NCBI GenBank assembly: GCA_014846205.1
Contig: RKAY01000046.1
Coordinates: forward strand, 1-12,833
Direction of reading: 5' to 3'
DNA: 12,833 nucleotides
Source: Collinsella aerofaciens
Lineage (GTDB): Bacteria; Actinomycetota; Coriobacteriia; Coriobacteriales; Coriobacteriaceae
The position numbers and the translations under genes are program-made. The notes under the pieces were generated by a model, which saw nothing but the letters and a program-made list of their open reading frames with translations, was not told where the DNA came from and did not search any database. Shown here piece after piece: positions 6,269-12,833 of the stretch. Numbering within the stretch: position 1 is the stretch's first letter; every line of letters begins with the position of its first letter.

Positions 6269-8442
6269 CCTCCGCTGACCTCCTTAAAGATATGTCGATA
6301 ACGCGTGGCAACCGCATCGCGCAGGGGACGCGTCGCCACAGAGTCAAGGTTGCTAGCATACCGCAAGAGCTCGACCGCGTCCAAGTGCGCCCACTCGATG
6401 AGTTCCTCGTCGGCATCAAGGTCGACAAAACGCAGGGTCACGCCACCATGCTGACGGTAACCCAAGATTTCGCCCTCGTGACGAAGGCGTAGGTCCATCT
6501 GTGCGAGCGTAAAGCCGTCTGCGGACTTCTCGAGCGACTGCAAGCGGTCTTGAGCCGCCGATGTGCCGCCGTTGCCCTTGGAGTGCGTCATGACCAGGCA
6601 TGTACCCGCCACGCCGCCACGGCCCACACGACCGCGAAGCTGATGCAGGGCGGCCAAACCAAAGCGCTCGCCGTTCTCGATGACCATGACGGTGGCGTTG
6701 GGCACGTCGACGCCAACCTCGACCACGGTGGTCGAGACGAGCACGTCAATCTCGCCGCGTTTAAAGGCGTCGATCACGCGATCCTTCTCCCCCGCCTTCA
6801 TGCGGCCGTGAAGGCGTTCGACAGTAAGGCCCGGCAGCGCCAGGCGCAGGCGGTCGAGTTCGGTCGCCGTATCGTGCAGCGGCACGGGGACGGTCACGCG
6901 GCCCTCGTCGTCACGGGCGATACCGGGCACATCCTCGAGCTCGTCGGCCGAGTCACTCGGCTCCACAAGCGGGCAGATCACGTAGGCCTGCTGACCCTTC
7001 TCGTGCGCCTCGCGAATGGCCCCATAAGCCAGGTCGCGGCTCGACTCGGTGAGGACGCGCGTCGTCACGCCGGCACCCGGGATGGGACGATAGCGGATGA
7101 TGCTCGTGTCCAGGTCGCCGTAGACCGAGAGCGCCAACGTGCGCGGGATGGGCGTCGCCGTCATGACAAGAAGGTCCGCGCCGGGACCCTTCGCGCGCAA
7201 GGCGTTGCGCTGGCCCACGCCAAAGCGGTGTTGTTCGTCGATGACCACAAGCGACAAGTGCTTAAAATTCACGTCTTCGGAAAGCACGGCATGCGTACCA
7301 AAGAGCACGTCGAGCTCGCCCGATTCCAGCTGCACATGGATGCGCTCGCGCTCCGCCGCCGGCGTGGCGCCCGTCAGGAGCGCCCAGGACATACCGGCCT
7401 GAGAGAGCAAAGGGCCGGTCTTATCGGCATACTGACGAGCCAGCACGCCCGTAGGCGCCATGACGCAGGCCTGGGTGCCGCTATCGACGGCTACGGCCAA
7501 CGCACAGGCGGCAACGGCCGTCTTGCCGGTACCGACGTCGCCCAGCAGCAGACGGTTCATGACGCGCACGTCATCGCACATATCGTGCAAAATATCCTGG
7601 AATGCGGCCTCCTGCTCGTCGCTCAGCGAAAACGGCAGGGCATGCCTGAGCGCGGCCAGGTGCTCGCCCGCGGTATGGGCGTAGGGAACGACCTCGACCA
7701 AGCCGCCGTCATTGCGCAGACGCAGCGCGAGCTGCAGGTACAGGCACTCCTCATAGGCCAAACGGCGGCGCGCAATGTCGCGCTCGGCCATACTCGAGGG
7801 AAAGTGGATCGAACGAAGCGCGCGGGCATTGCTCATGAGCTTGCGCTTTGTGCGCAGCGGTGCCGGGATGGGATCAAAGGAATTGCCGACGACCTCAAGA
7901 GCACCACTCATAATGCGACGCATCCATGCCTGGCTCACGCCATCACTTACGTAGTGGACCGGCAAAATAGTACCTGCGGCACGACCATCCTCAAGCTTTT
8001 CAAAATGCGGCGAGGCCATCTGCTTAAAGCCGTAGGCAAACTCGACCTTACCCATCACGGCCAGGCGGTCGCCCCGCTTAAGCTGCTGGGCAATCCAGGG
8101 CTGGCGGAAAAAGGCGACCTGCAGCACGCCCGTGTCATCCACGAGCGACACCTCGGTCACCTGCATGCGCGGACGAGGCTGCTTTTGAACAATGCGATCG
8201 ACCGTGGCAATGATGGTGCACACAGCGCCGATGGGCGCCATCTCGATGGACCATGAGCGGGTGAAGTCCAGATATCGATGCGGGATATGGAGAAGGAGGT
8301 CCCCCACCGTCCGAATTCCCAGACGGCGAAGGGCCTCCTCACGTTTACCCGAAACATATTTGAGTCGCGCGATATCCTCGCCGAGCGCATTGCTCTGGGC
8401 AAAGCGCTCCGAGACGCGCGGCACGGAGCATAGCTCGGACAT
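6265..8442 (-). CDS. recG: ATP-dependent DNA helicase RecG
   Basis: Branch-migration helicase that remodels stalled forks and recombination intermediates. The 725-residue protein begins with a wedge/OB region (about 25-190). This includes LGIRTVGDLLLHIPHRYLDF (residues 41-60) and VSLVDDTGVLQVAFF. The superfamily 2 motor follows: Walker A GDVGTGKT (301-308), motif Ia APTGVLARQY, DEQH box (402-405), motif III TATPIPRTLAL (428-438), and motif VI LRGRVGRGG near the C-terminus. The usual forms are GDVGSGKT and APTEILAxQ, so two motifs carry mild variants. The ATG at 8440-8442 follows the fakA stop by 10 bases. The ribosome binding site is weak (GAGTAGG overlapping the fakA stop), so reinitiation is probable. 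The first 20 or so residues are not conserved family sequence. Confidence 0.95.
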   Translation of the reverse strand: MSELCSVPRVSERFAQSNALGEDIARLKYVSGKREEALRRLGIRTVGDLLLHIPHRYLDFTRSWSIEMAPIGAVCTIIATVDRIVQKQPRPRMQVTEVSLVDDTGVLQVAFFRQPWIAQQLKRGDRLAVMGKVEFAYGFKQMASPHFEKLEDGRAAGTILPVHYVSDGVSQAWMRRIMSGALEVVGNSFDPIPAPLRTKRKLMSNARALRSIHFPSSMAERDIARRRLAYEECLYLQLALRLRNDGGLVEVVPYAHTAGEHLAALRHALPFSLSDEQEAAFQDILHDMCDDVRVMNRLLLGDVGTGKTAVAACALAVAVDSGTQACVMAPTGVLARQYADKTGPLLSQAGMSWALLTGATPAAERERIHVQLESGELDVLFGTHAVLSEDVNFKHLSLVVIDEQHRFGVGQRNALRAKGPGADLLVMTATPIPRTLALSVYGDLDTSIIRYRPIPGAGVTTRVLTESSRDLAYGAIREAHEKGQQAYVICPLVEPSDSADELEDVPGIARDDEGRVTVPVPLHDTATELDRLRLALPGLTVERLHGRMKAGEKDRVIDAFKRGEIDVLVSTTVVEVGVDVPNATVMVIENGERFGLAALHQLRGRVGRGGVAGTCLVMTHSKGNGGTSAAQDRLQSLEKSADGFTLAQMDLRLRHEGEILGYRQHGGVTLRFVDLDADEELIEWAHLDAVELLRYASNLDSVATRPLRDAVATRYRHIFKEVSGG

Positions 8443-8452
8443 GTTCAGATGC

Positions 8453-10114
8453 CTACTCGATCGAGAAGATCACGGGATAGAGCGGCTGCTCGCCACGATG
8501 GGCATCGATCTCCAAGTCGGGCTGAGCTTCCTCGATGGCGTCGACGATCTCCTGGAAGGCCTCGTCGGACAGCTCCTCGCCGGCCAGAATCGTCAGCGCG
8601 TCGCCCTCCTCTTCCTCCTGCATGCGGTTGATGCAGTCGAGGGTGACCTGTTTCACATCGGAGCCGACCACGTCGATGGAACCGGCGATGATACCCATGA
8701 CGTCACCGGAGTGAATCGGAGAGCCGTCCGAGGCGCTGGAGTCGCGCACGGCGCGGGTGACCTCGCCATCGCGGACCTCGCTGATGGCGTCGACCATAGC
8801 GGCGACGGCGTCCTCGAGCTCGGAATCGGGCAGGACCGCGAACAGCGCGGAGAAGGCCTGAGGAACGGTCTTGGTAGGAACGACGGCGACCTTCTTATCG
8901 GTGCAGGCAGAGGCAGCGGCCTCGGCAGCCATGCGAATGTTACCGTTGTTGGGCAGGATGATGACCGAGGTCGCGTTGACCTGGTCGACGGCGCCCAGCA
9001 GGTCGGCGGTCGAGGGATTCATGGTCTGGCCGCCCGAGACGATCACGTCAACGCCGAGGGACTTGAGGATGTCGGCCTCGCCCGAACCGGCGGCAACGGC
9101 GACAAAGCCCAGCGCCTTGGCGGGCTCGGCAGCCTTCTCCTGGTCCTCATGAATCTTGGCGGTACGGTCGTGGGCCTCCATCTCCATGTTGTGGATAAAG
9201 ACCTCGTAGATCTGACCAAGCTGCAGCATGTGCTCAAGCACCAGGTTGGGGGTGTTGGAGTGCACGTGAATCTTGTAATCGGGGTAAGCGCCCACGAGCA
9301 GCTCGCAGTCGCCCATGGAGCCCAGGAACTTAAGGCACTCATCCTCGTCAAACGGGGCGTCTGCCTTAAACAGGAACTCATTGCAGTAACGGAACTCCGA
9401 GCCCTCCCAGTCGTCGTTAGCCTCAATCTCAACGCGGCCAAGAGCGGCATCGCGGGCAGAGCCGGCGGAGTCAAACGTAGCGGAGAAATCCTCGACAACG
9501 GTGCTGCGGCCAAGAGCGGCAGCCACGAAGTTCTCGAGGAAAATGGCAAATCCAAAGGCGCCGGAGTCGACCACGCCGTTCTCCTTCAGAACGGGCAGCA
9601 GGTCGGGCGTGCGGGCGACGGACTGATACGCCTCGACGACGATCGCATCGAGCGCATCCTCGGCCGAGAACTTCTTCTTCTCGCACTCATCGGCCTTGGT
9701 CGAGACATCGCGCAGGACCGTGAGGATCGTGCCCTCGATGGGCTTGCGGACAGCCTGGAAGGCGACCTTGACGGCGCGACGGAAGGCGAAGGCGATATTG
9801 GCGGACGTAATGGGCTCATCGGCAGAGACAAGGCCCTCGGCCACGCCGCGCAGAATCTGCGACGTGATGACGCCGGAGTTACCGCGGGCGCCCATGAGGG
9901 AGCCATGGGTGATGGCGCCGGCGATGGCTTCCATGTCGGCGTCGGCAGGAAGAGCAGAAAGCTCCTTGGTCACCGAGGCGAGCGTGAGCGACATGTTGGT
10001 GCCGGTATCGCCATCGGGTACGGGGAAGACGTTGAGCTTGTTGATCTCCTCGGCCTTGTCGGAAACGGCAGCCGCAGCGATCGGAAAACAGGTGCGAATG
10101 GTCTTTGCAATCAT
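8453..10114 (-). CDS. DAK2-domain fatty acid kinase catalytic subunit, FakA-like (YloV family)
   Basis: In Firmicutes, FakA phosphorylates fatty acids held by a FakB (DegV-family) partner, giving acyl-phosphate for PlsX and PlsY. The 553-residue protein has the kinase domain first. NVFPVPDGDTGTNM (residues 28-41) holds the Asp residues that bind Mg-ATP, followed by GSLMGARGNSGV (71-82), PIEGTILTV and GVVDSGAFGF (180-189). A middle domain carries FRYCNEFLF (Cys244) and KIHVHSNTP (His283, His285), typical of FakA. A C-terminal domain ends YPVIFSIE, as in the family. The ATG at 10112-10114 has CGGAGA about 12 bases upstream, a rather long spacer. It follows the asp23-like gene by 27 bases, a very common pairing. 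No fakB is in the window, so the substrate is inferred. The presence of plsX in the same cluster fits. Confidence 0.88.
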   Translation of the reverse strand: MIAKTIRTCFPIAAAAVSDKAEEINKLNVFPVPDGDTGTNMSLTLASVTKELSALPADADMEAIAGAITHGSLMGARGNSGVITSQILRGVAEGLVSADEPITSANIAFAFRRAVKVAFQAVRKPIEGTILTVLRDVSTKADECEKKKFSAEDALDAIVVEAYQSVARTPDLLPVLKENGVVDSGAFGFAIFLENFVAAALGRSTVVEDFSATFDSAGSARDAALGRVEIEANDDWEGSEFRYCNEFLFKADAPFDEDECLKFLGSMGDCELLVGAYPDYKIHVHSNTPNLVLEHMLQLGQIYEVFIHNMEMEAHDRTAKIHEDQEKAAEPAKALGFVAVAAGSGEADILKSLGVDVIVSGGQTMNPSTADLLGAVDQVNATSVIILPNNGNIRMAAEAAASACTDKKVAVVPTKTVPQAFSALFAVLPDSELEDAVAAMVDAISEVRDGEVTRAVRDSSASDGSPIHSGDVMGIIAGSIDVVGSDVKQVTLDCINRMQEEEEGDALTILAGEELSDEAFQEIVDAIEEAQPDLEIDAHRGEQPLYPVIFSIE

Positions 10115-10141
10115 GGGTGTTAGAATCTCCGTTTTCGGATG

Positions 10142-10498
10142 CTAGTTCAGACGGCTCTTGAGCGCGTCGATGTGAATGCCGATCTTAAGGCTGGCGGGAT
10201 CGATCTGGGCGATCTCCTGCAGGGTGAAGGCAACGGAGCTCGAAAGATTGTGGCAGACGGACTTCATGTTGACGCCGTTCTCGAGCACGACGTGAAGGTC
10301 GACCGTGAGGCCGTTCTCATCGGCGGAGACAAGCACGCCCTTGCGGAGGCGCTGACCGGCAAGCAGGCGCACGCTCTCGGCGCCCTGGAGCTGCTCGGCC
10401 ATACCGACGACGCCGTAGCACGTCATCGCGGCATAACCGGCAATATCGGCAATAACGTCGTTCGAGACGCTCAAGCTGCCGTTAATGGTCTCAGACAC
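10142..10498 (-). CDS. Asp23/Gls24 (DUF322, YloU-like) family protein
   Basis: A 118-residue member of the Asp23/Gls24 envelope-stress family, which in Firmicutes is a membrane-associated homeostasis factor. Typical stretches are SLSVSNDVIADIAGYAAMTCYGVVGMA near the N-terminus, ENGLTVDLHVVLENGVNMKSVCHNLSSSVAFTL in the middle, and IGIHIDALK at the end. No membrane segment is seen. The start is GTG at 10496-10498, chosen for AAAAGGAG at 10505-10512 with a 6-base spacer. An ATG at 10570 would add 24 residues unlike the family and would bury this site. It heads the run asp23-fakA-recG. The usual upstream rpmB is absent here; a tRNA gene and its terminator precede it instead. Confidence 0.9.
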   Translation of the reverse strand: MSETINGSLSVSNDVIADIAGYAAMTCYGVVGMAEQLQGAESVRLLAGQRLRKGVLVSADENGLTVDLHVVLENGVNMKSVCHNLSSSVAFTLQEIAQIDPASLKIGIHIDALKSRLN

Positions 10499-10513
10499 AA
10501 GAATCTCCTTTTC

Positions 10514-10530
10514 TGGTGCTCGCGGCACCA
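10514..10530 (-). promoter_or_regulatory. Small hairpin next to the asp23 ribosome binding site
   Basis: TGGTGC and GCACCA pair around a 5-base loop, just upstream of the AAAAGGAG site. A second short symmetric stretch (GCAATCATTGC, 10541-10551) lies further upstream in the leader. The structures could affect translation start, but they are short. Confidence 0.3.
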
Positions 10531-10618
10531 TGTCGTGGGAGCAATCATTGCAATATTCTACAACGACCACGCCACGTTGGGGCGGCGGGGTTCACAATTA
10601 CATCCTCGACACGAAATG

Positions 10619-10646
10619 TTGATACGGTAACGTTTGCGACAGGCAA
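10619..10646 (-). promoter_or_regulatory. Candidate promoter of the asp23-fakA-recG run
   Basis: On the minus strand a -35-like TTGCCT (10641-10646) is separated by 16 bases from a -10-like TATCAA (10619-10624). The layout copies the stronger tRNA promoter nearby (TTGCCC, 16 bases, TATAAT). It lies just after the tRNA terminator, where a new promoter is needed. It would give a leader of about 110 bases before asp23. Each hexamer matches the consensus at four of six positions, so this is tentative. Confidence 0.45.
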
Positions 10647-10656
10647 TCGCGGCATG

Positions 10657-10686
10657 AAAAAACCCGCCGCATAAGCGACGGGTTTT
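10657..10686 (-). terminator. Rho-independent terminator of the tRNA-Asn gene
   Basis: On the minus strand AACCCGTCGC and GCGGCGGGTT form a 10-bp stem with one G-U pair around a TTAT loop, continuing into a run of six T. It begins 6 bases after the tRNA CCA end. The G-U pair would be an A-C mismatch in plus-strand RNA, so the direction is clear. Confidence 0.88.
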
Positions 10687-10692
10687 ACAACC

Positions 10693-10767
10693 TGGCTCCC
10701 CGGGTAGGACTCGAACCTACAACAGCGCGGTTAACAGCCGCGTGCTCTACCATTGAGCTACCGAGGA
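10693..10767 (-). tRNA. tRNA-Asn (anticodon GUU), CCA encoded
   Basis: The minus strand folds into a complete cloverleaf. The acceptor stem is TCCTCGG with CCGGGGA (one G-U pair), followed by the discriminator G and an encoded CCA (10693-10695). The D arm contains AGCTCAATGGTAGAGC. The anticodon stem is CGCGG/CCGCG with loop CTGTTAA, anticodon GTT. The T arm GTAGGTTCGAGTCCTAC is canonical. The gene stands alone between rpoD and the asp23-like gene, with its own promoter and terminator. Reads AAC and AAU codons. Confidence 0.98.
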
Positions 10768-10797
10768 ATAGGTGCGTGCTCTCAAGCAACGAAGTTT

Positions 10798-10825
10798 ATT
10801 ATACGGACGATCGGGCGAAGGGCAA
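10798..10825 (-). promoter_or_regulatory. Promoter of the tRNA-Asn gene
   Basis: On the minus strand the -35 TTGCCC (10820-10825) is 16 bases from a perfect TATAAT (10798-10803). The start of transcription would fall near 10791, about 24 bases before the mature tRNA 5' end. Directly upstream (10826-10848) lies an A/T-rich stretch, GAAAATTTCTTAAAAAAGTT, that resembles an UP element, fitting a highly expressed stable-RNA gene. Confidence 0.8.
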
Positions 10826-10848
10826 GAACTTTTTTAAGAAATTTTCTC

Positions 10849-10929
10849 GCCATGATCCCTTGGGGACGGCCTAGCTGCCGGCACCGGTAACGAAACCGCC
10901 GATGTTTTGACAATGCCAGCGAGCGGGCG
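10849..10929. other. Part of the rpoD-tRNA gap without recognised content
   Basis: Together with the structures on either side, this fills the roughly 300 bases between the tRNA gene and the rpoD stop. I see no credible coding frame or RNA gene in it, only short GC-rich symmetric words such as TGCCGGCA. Confidence 0.5.
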
Positions 10930-11015
10930 CCAGAGCGAACAAATTGGCATGAAAAGAGGACGGCATAGACCTTCTGGTCATGCCGTCCTCTTTGAATGAC
11001 AAGTTGTCGCTCTGG
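10930..11015. repeat. Long imperfect inverted repeat downstream of rpoD
   Basis: The arms 10930-10966 and 10980-11015 align as inverse copies at 32 of 37 positions, with one single-base gap and four mismatches. The outer part starts CCAGAGCGA. The inner 14 bases (AAAGAGGACGGCAT and its complement) are perfect, and GACC/GGTC within the loop can pair as well. The unit could be a palindromic repeat element or simply an elaborate terminator. Confidence 0.7.
10952..10993 (-). terminator. Probable terminator of rpoD (inner stem of the long inverted repeat)
   Basis: A perfect 14-bp stem (AAAGAGGACGGCAT with its complement) encloses a 13-base loop that can itself form 4 bp. The minus strand reads ...CCGTCCTCTTTTC after the stem, a short T run of four. 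It lies about 70 bases after the rpoD stop and upstream of the tRNA promoter. The plus-strand T run is shorter, so minus-strand termination is favoured, possibly with weak bidirectional action. Confidence 0.6.
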
Positions 11016-11034
11016 TGTCCGCGCAGCGTCGGCC

Positions 11035-11064
11035 AGTTACGGCGTTTGATAAAACGCCGTAACT
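11035..11064. repeat. Perfect 13-bp hairpin adjoining the rpoD stop codon
   Basis: AGTTACGGCGTTT and its exact complement surround a four-base loop. The structure starts one base after the rpoD TAG. No T run follows on either strand, so it is not a standard terminator. It may protect the mRNA 3' end or belong to a repeat family. Confidence 0.65.
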
Positions 11065-11065
11065 A

Positions 11066-12316
11066 CTAAGACTCGATGTAGTCCTTGAGCTTGCTGCTGC
11101 GGCTGGGGTGACGGAGTTTGGCCAGGGTCTTGGACTCGATCTGGCGAATGCGCTCGCGCGTGACGCCAAACTCACGACCGACCTCCTCGAGCGTGCGGGG
11201 ATGTCCGTCAACAAGGCCAAAGCGCAACTCGATAACCTTGCGCTCGCGATCGGCAAGCGAATCGAGCACCTGGGTGAGCTGCTCCTGCAGCATGGAGAAG
11301 CTGGCAGCATCGGGCGGAACGATAGCCTGGGAGTCCTCGATGAAGTCGCCCAGTTGGGAATCCTCTTCCTCGCCGATAGGAGTTTCGAGCGACACGGGCT
11401 CCTGCGAAATCTTCTGAATCTCGCGGACGCGGTCGGCGCTCATGTCCATCTCGGCACCGATCTCCTCGGGGGTCGGGTCGCGGCCCAGGTCCTGGAGGAG
11501 CTGACGCTGCACGCGGACGAGCTTGTTGATGGTCTCGACCATATGCACGGGAATACGAATGGTACGGGCCTGGTCGGCGATAGCGCGCGTAATGGCCTGA
11601 CGGATCCACCACGTGGCGTACGTGGAGAACTTGAAGCCCTTCTGGTAGTCGAACTTCTCGACAGCGCGAATCAGGCCGAGGTTGCCCTCCTGGATCAGGT
11701 CCAGGAACAGCATGCCGCGACCGACATAGCGCTTGGCGATGGAGACGACCAGGCGCAGGTTGGCGCTGATGAGCGCCTGCTTGGCCTCGAGACCCGCCTC
11801 GATCTTCATGGCCAGATCGACCTCTTCGGAAGCGGTCAGCAGGTCGACCTTGCCGATCTCCTTGAGGTACATGCGGACGGGGTCGCCGGTCAGCATCACC
11901 GTGGAGGCGTCGATACCGCGCACGCGCGAACGCGAACGGGATGTGCGCACGGTGCGCTTCTTCTTGCTCTTGGAGGAGCCCATCTCGGCATCGGCCTGAC
12001 GGGCCATCTTGAGCTCGTGATCGTCGAGCGAGCCGGAATCGTGCTCGTCGTCGTCAAAGTCGTCGGTATCGGTATCGTTATCGTCATCGTCGACGTCCAT
12101 GGGAGCGTCGTCGTTACCGCTCGCGGAGATAATCTGGATGCCGCTGTTGCGCAGCGCGGAATACACCGCGGTGAGCTGCTCATCAGTTACATCGATATCC
12201 TTCAGGGCGACCTGAATCTCGTCCTCGGTTACCGAAGTCCTGTTTGAGCCGTTGCCCATGAGCTTTGCAACGTAGGATTCCAGCCCAGTACCCGTGCTCT
12301 CAGTCTTTTTTGGCAC
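11066..12316 (-). CDS. rpoD: RNA polymerase primary sigma factor (sigma-70, RpoD/SigA)
   Basis: Directs RNA polymerase to housekeeping promoters. The 416-residue protein has a sigma 1.1-like N-terminus (about 10-65: [24 protein letters not shown]), then an Asp-rich stretch (about 69-96). A Lys/Arg/Ser-rich stretch follows ([20 protein letters not shown]). Region 1.2 is [17 protein letters not shown] (145-161). Region 2 includes [27 protein letters not shown] and [14 protein letters not shown]. Region 3 follows, and region 4 ends with [21 protein letters not shown] plus the C-terminal HPSRS. The start is GTG at 12314-12316, chosen for AAGGGAG at 12322-12328 with a 5-base spacer. The in-frame ATG five codons upstream (12329-12331) lacks any ribosome binding site, but is the alternative. 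It follows dnaG, the classic dnaG-rpoD pair. Confidence 0.96.
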   Translation of the reverse strand: MPKKTESTGTGLESYVAKLMGNGSNRTSVTEDEIQVALKDIDVTDEQLTAVYSALRNSGIQIISASGNDDAPMDVDDDDNDTDTDDFDDDEHDSGSLDDHELKMARQADAEMGSSKSKKKRTVRTSRSRSRVRGIDASTVMLTGDPVRMYLKEIGKVDLLTASEEVDLAMKIEAGLEAKQALISANLRLVVSIAKRYVGRGMLFLDLIQEGNLGLIRAVEKFDYQKGFKFSTYATWWIRQAITRAIADQARTIRIPVHMVETINKLVRVQRQLLQDLGRDPTPEEIGAEMDMSADRVREIQKISQEPVSLETPIGEEEDSQLGDFIEDSQAIVPPDAASFSMLQEQLTQVLDSLADRERKVIELRFGLVDGHPRTLEEVGREFGVTRERIRQIESKTLAKLRHPSRSSKLKDYIES

Positions 12317-12348
12317 AGATTCTCCCTTCATAGTCCACAGGACTCAAT

Positions 12349-12357
12349 ACTTTAGCA
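12349..12357 (-). promoter_or_regulatory. Possible extended -10 promoter element before rpoD
   Basis: On the minus strand TGC followed by TAAAGT fits an extended -10 (TGn plus four of six -10 bases). No convincing -35 is present. Transcription from it would begin about 25 bases before the GTG start. The 110-base dnaG-rpoD gap could hold an internal rpoD promoter, but this is weak evidence. Confidence 0.3.
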
Positions 12358-12426
12358 CACACAGTGACGTCTATACCCAAAAAGAGGTCTGGATATAGGT
12401 GAGAATACGCTGGTTGACCACAACAT

Positions 12427-12833
12427 CTAGGCCTGGTCGGCGCTCGCAGTCTCCAAACCGATCAAACGGAACGGGTCGGCCACGCCGCCAATCGACTTTT
12501 CGAGCTCGCGCTGACGCTGCGTGTCCTGCACCGCCTGCATGGTCAGCACGCGCCGCGCCTCGTCATCGAGCGAATGGTCCCGGCGCAGCTTAGCCTGCGC
12601 GGAGCGCATGCGGCGCTTGATGGTGTAGAGCTCGAGTGTGTCAAGCATAAAGACGATGTTCGTCTCGGTGGGGTGCTTGCTCGTCGCCGAGATACGCCCG
12701 GCACTCACAAGCGTTGCCGCCTCGGGACACACCGAGCGCGCCGCATCCATGCAGGCCGCAGGATCGGTACCCGGGGGCGTCGCCAGTACGGCCCATGCAA
12801 TCGACTCGTGGCGCGGGTCGACCCACTCGATGG
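12427..12833 (-). CDS. dnaG: DNA primase DnaG, C-terminal 134 residues (N-terminal part outside window)
   Basis: DnaG makes RNA primers for replication. Only the C-terminal helicase-interacting part is visible. It begins IEWVDPRHESIAWAVLATPPGT at the window edge, continues through an all-helical region (NIVFMLDTLELYTIKRRMRSAQAKLRR) and ends ADPFRLIGLETASADQA before TAG at 12427-12429. The zinc finger and TOPRIM catalytic parts lie outside. The frame is open to the window end, so the ATG at 12748-12750 is internal, not the start. The identification rests on the helical C-terminal pattern and on the conserved dnaG-rpoD order. The 110 bases to the rpoD start contain no clear terminator, so read-through into rpoD is likely. 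Confidence 0.86.
   Translation of the reverse strand, partial: IEWVDPRHESIAWAVLATPPGTDPAACMDAARSVCPEAATLVSAGRISATSKHPTETNIVFMLDTLELYTIKRRMRSAQAKLRRDHSLDDEARRVLTMQAVQDTQRQRELEKSIGGVADPFRLIGLETASADQA

Noticed and set aside
6550..10123. Two very long plus-strand open frames opposite recG and fakA (568 and 643 codons)
   Set aside because: Their His/Asp/Gly/Val-rich translations resemble nothing and are antisense shadows of the conserved minus-strand genes; no ribosome binding sites or family motifs support them.
11108..12247. 379-codon plus-strand open frame opposite rpoD
   Set aside because: An antisense shadow of the sigma factor gene with low-complexity composition and no domain; rpoD explains the region.
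12332..12344. AGTCC-TGT-GGACT inverted repeat before rpoD as an operator
   Set aside because: A five-base stem with a three-base loop is short enough to occur by chance; no second copy was seen.
1..12833. Mobile elements, CRISPR arrays, defence or toxin systems, frameshifted genes
   Set aside because: No transposase, integrase, direct-repeat array, phage gene or broken frame was found; every long gene is intact core machinery, so I do not claim a new multi-gene system here.

Overview
The window is a GC-rich actinobacterial chromosome segment made almost entirely of core housekeeping genes, all read on the minus strand. Gene order and protein sequences point to a Coriobacteriia-type gut actinobacterium, perhaps Collinsella. 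The reasons are a SepIVA/DivIVA-like coiled-coil gene between coaD and the DUF177 gene, as in mycobacteria, combined with a free acpP between plsX and rnc as in Firmicutes, and an adjacent dnaG-rpoD pair. The genus is an inference; the phylum-level placement is firmer.

Read in the direction of transcription (high to low coordinates), three blocks follow one another. (1) The 3' end of dnaG (12833-12427) and rpoD for the primary sigma factor (12316-11066). Then comes about 300 bases without a gene. It holds a perfect hairpin touching the rpoD stop codon, a long inverted repeat that probably ends rpoD transcription, and a strong tRNA promoter. (2) A single tRNA-Asn(GUU) gene with encoded CCA and its own rho-independent terminator. 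(3) A tightly packed run: asp23-like, fakA-like (DAK2), recG, rsmD, coaD, sepIVA-like, DUF177/yceD, rpmF, plsX, acpP, rnc, and the first 520 codons of smc, which leaves the window at position 1. Many junctions overlap or nearly touch: recG/rsmD by ATGA, rsmD/coaD by 8 bases, sepIVA/DUF177 by TAATG. In rnc the ribosome binding site lies inside the last codons of acpP. Translational coupling is therefore likely along much of the run.

The genes cover replication priming and transcription initiation (DnaG, sigma), fatty acid and phospholipid supply (FakA-like kinase, PlsX, ACP), CoA synthesis (CoaD), ribosome parts and modification (L32, RsmD, RNase III), recombination (RecG), chromosome organisation (SMC) and growth or septum scaffolding (SepIVA-like). 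Four starts are non-ATG (smc GTG, rnc TTG, asp23 GTG, rpoD GTG), each supported by a ribosome binding site. rpmF is a 59-residue gene that is easy to miss.

I found no mobile element, CRISPR array, toxin, defence gene or clearly new multi-gene system. The points most worth a second look are non-coding: perfect or near-perfect inverted repeats before acpP, before plsX and after rpoD. An Asp-to-Asn change at a conserved metal-binding position of RNase III is also worth checking.
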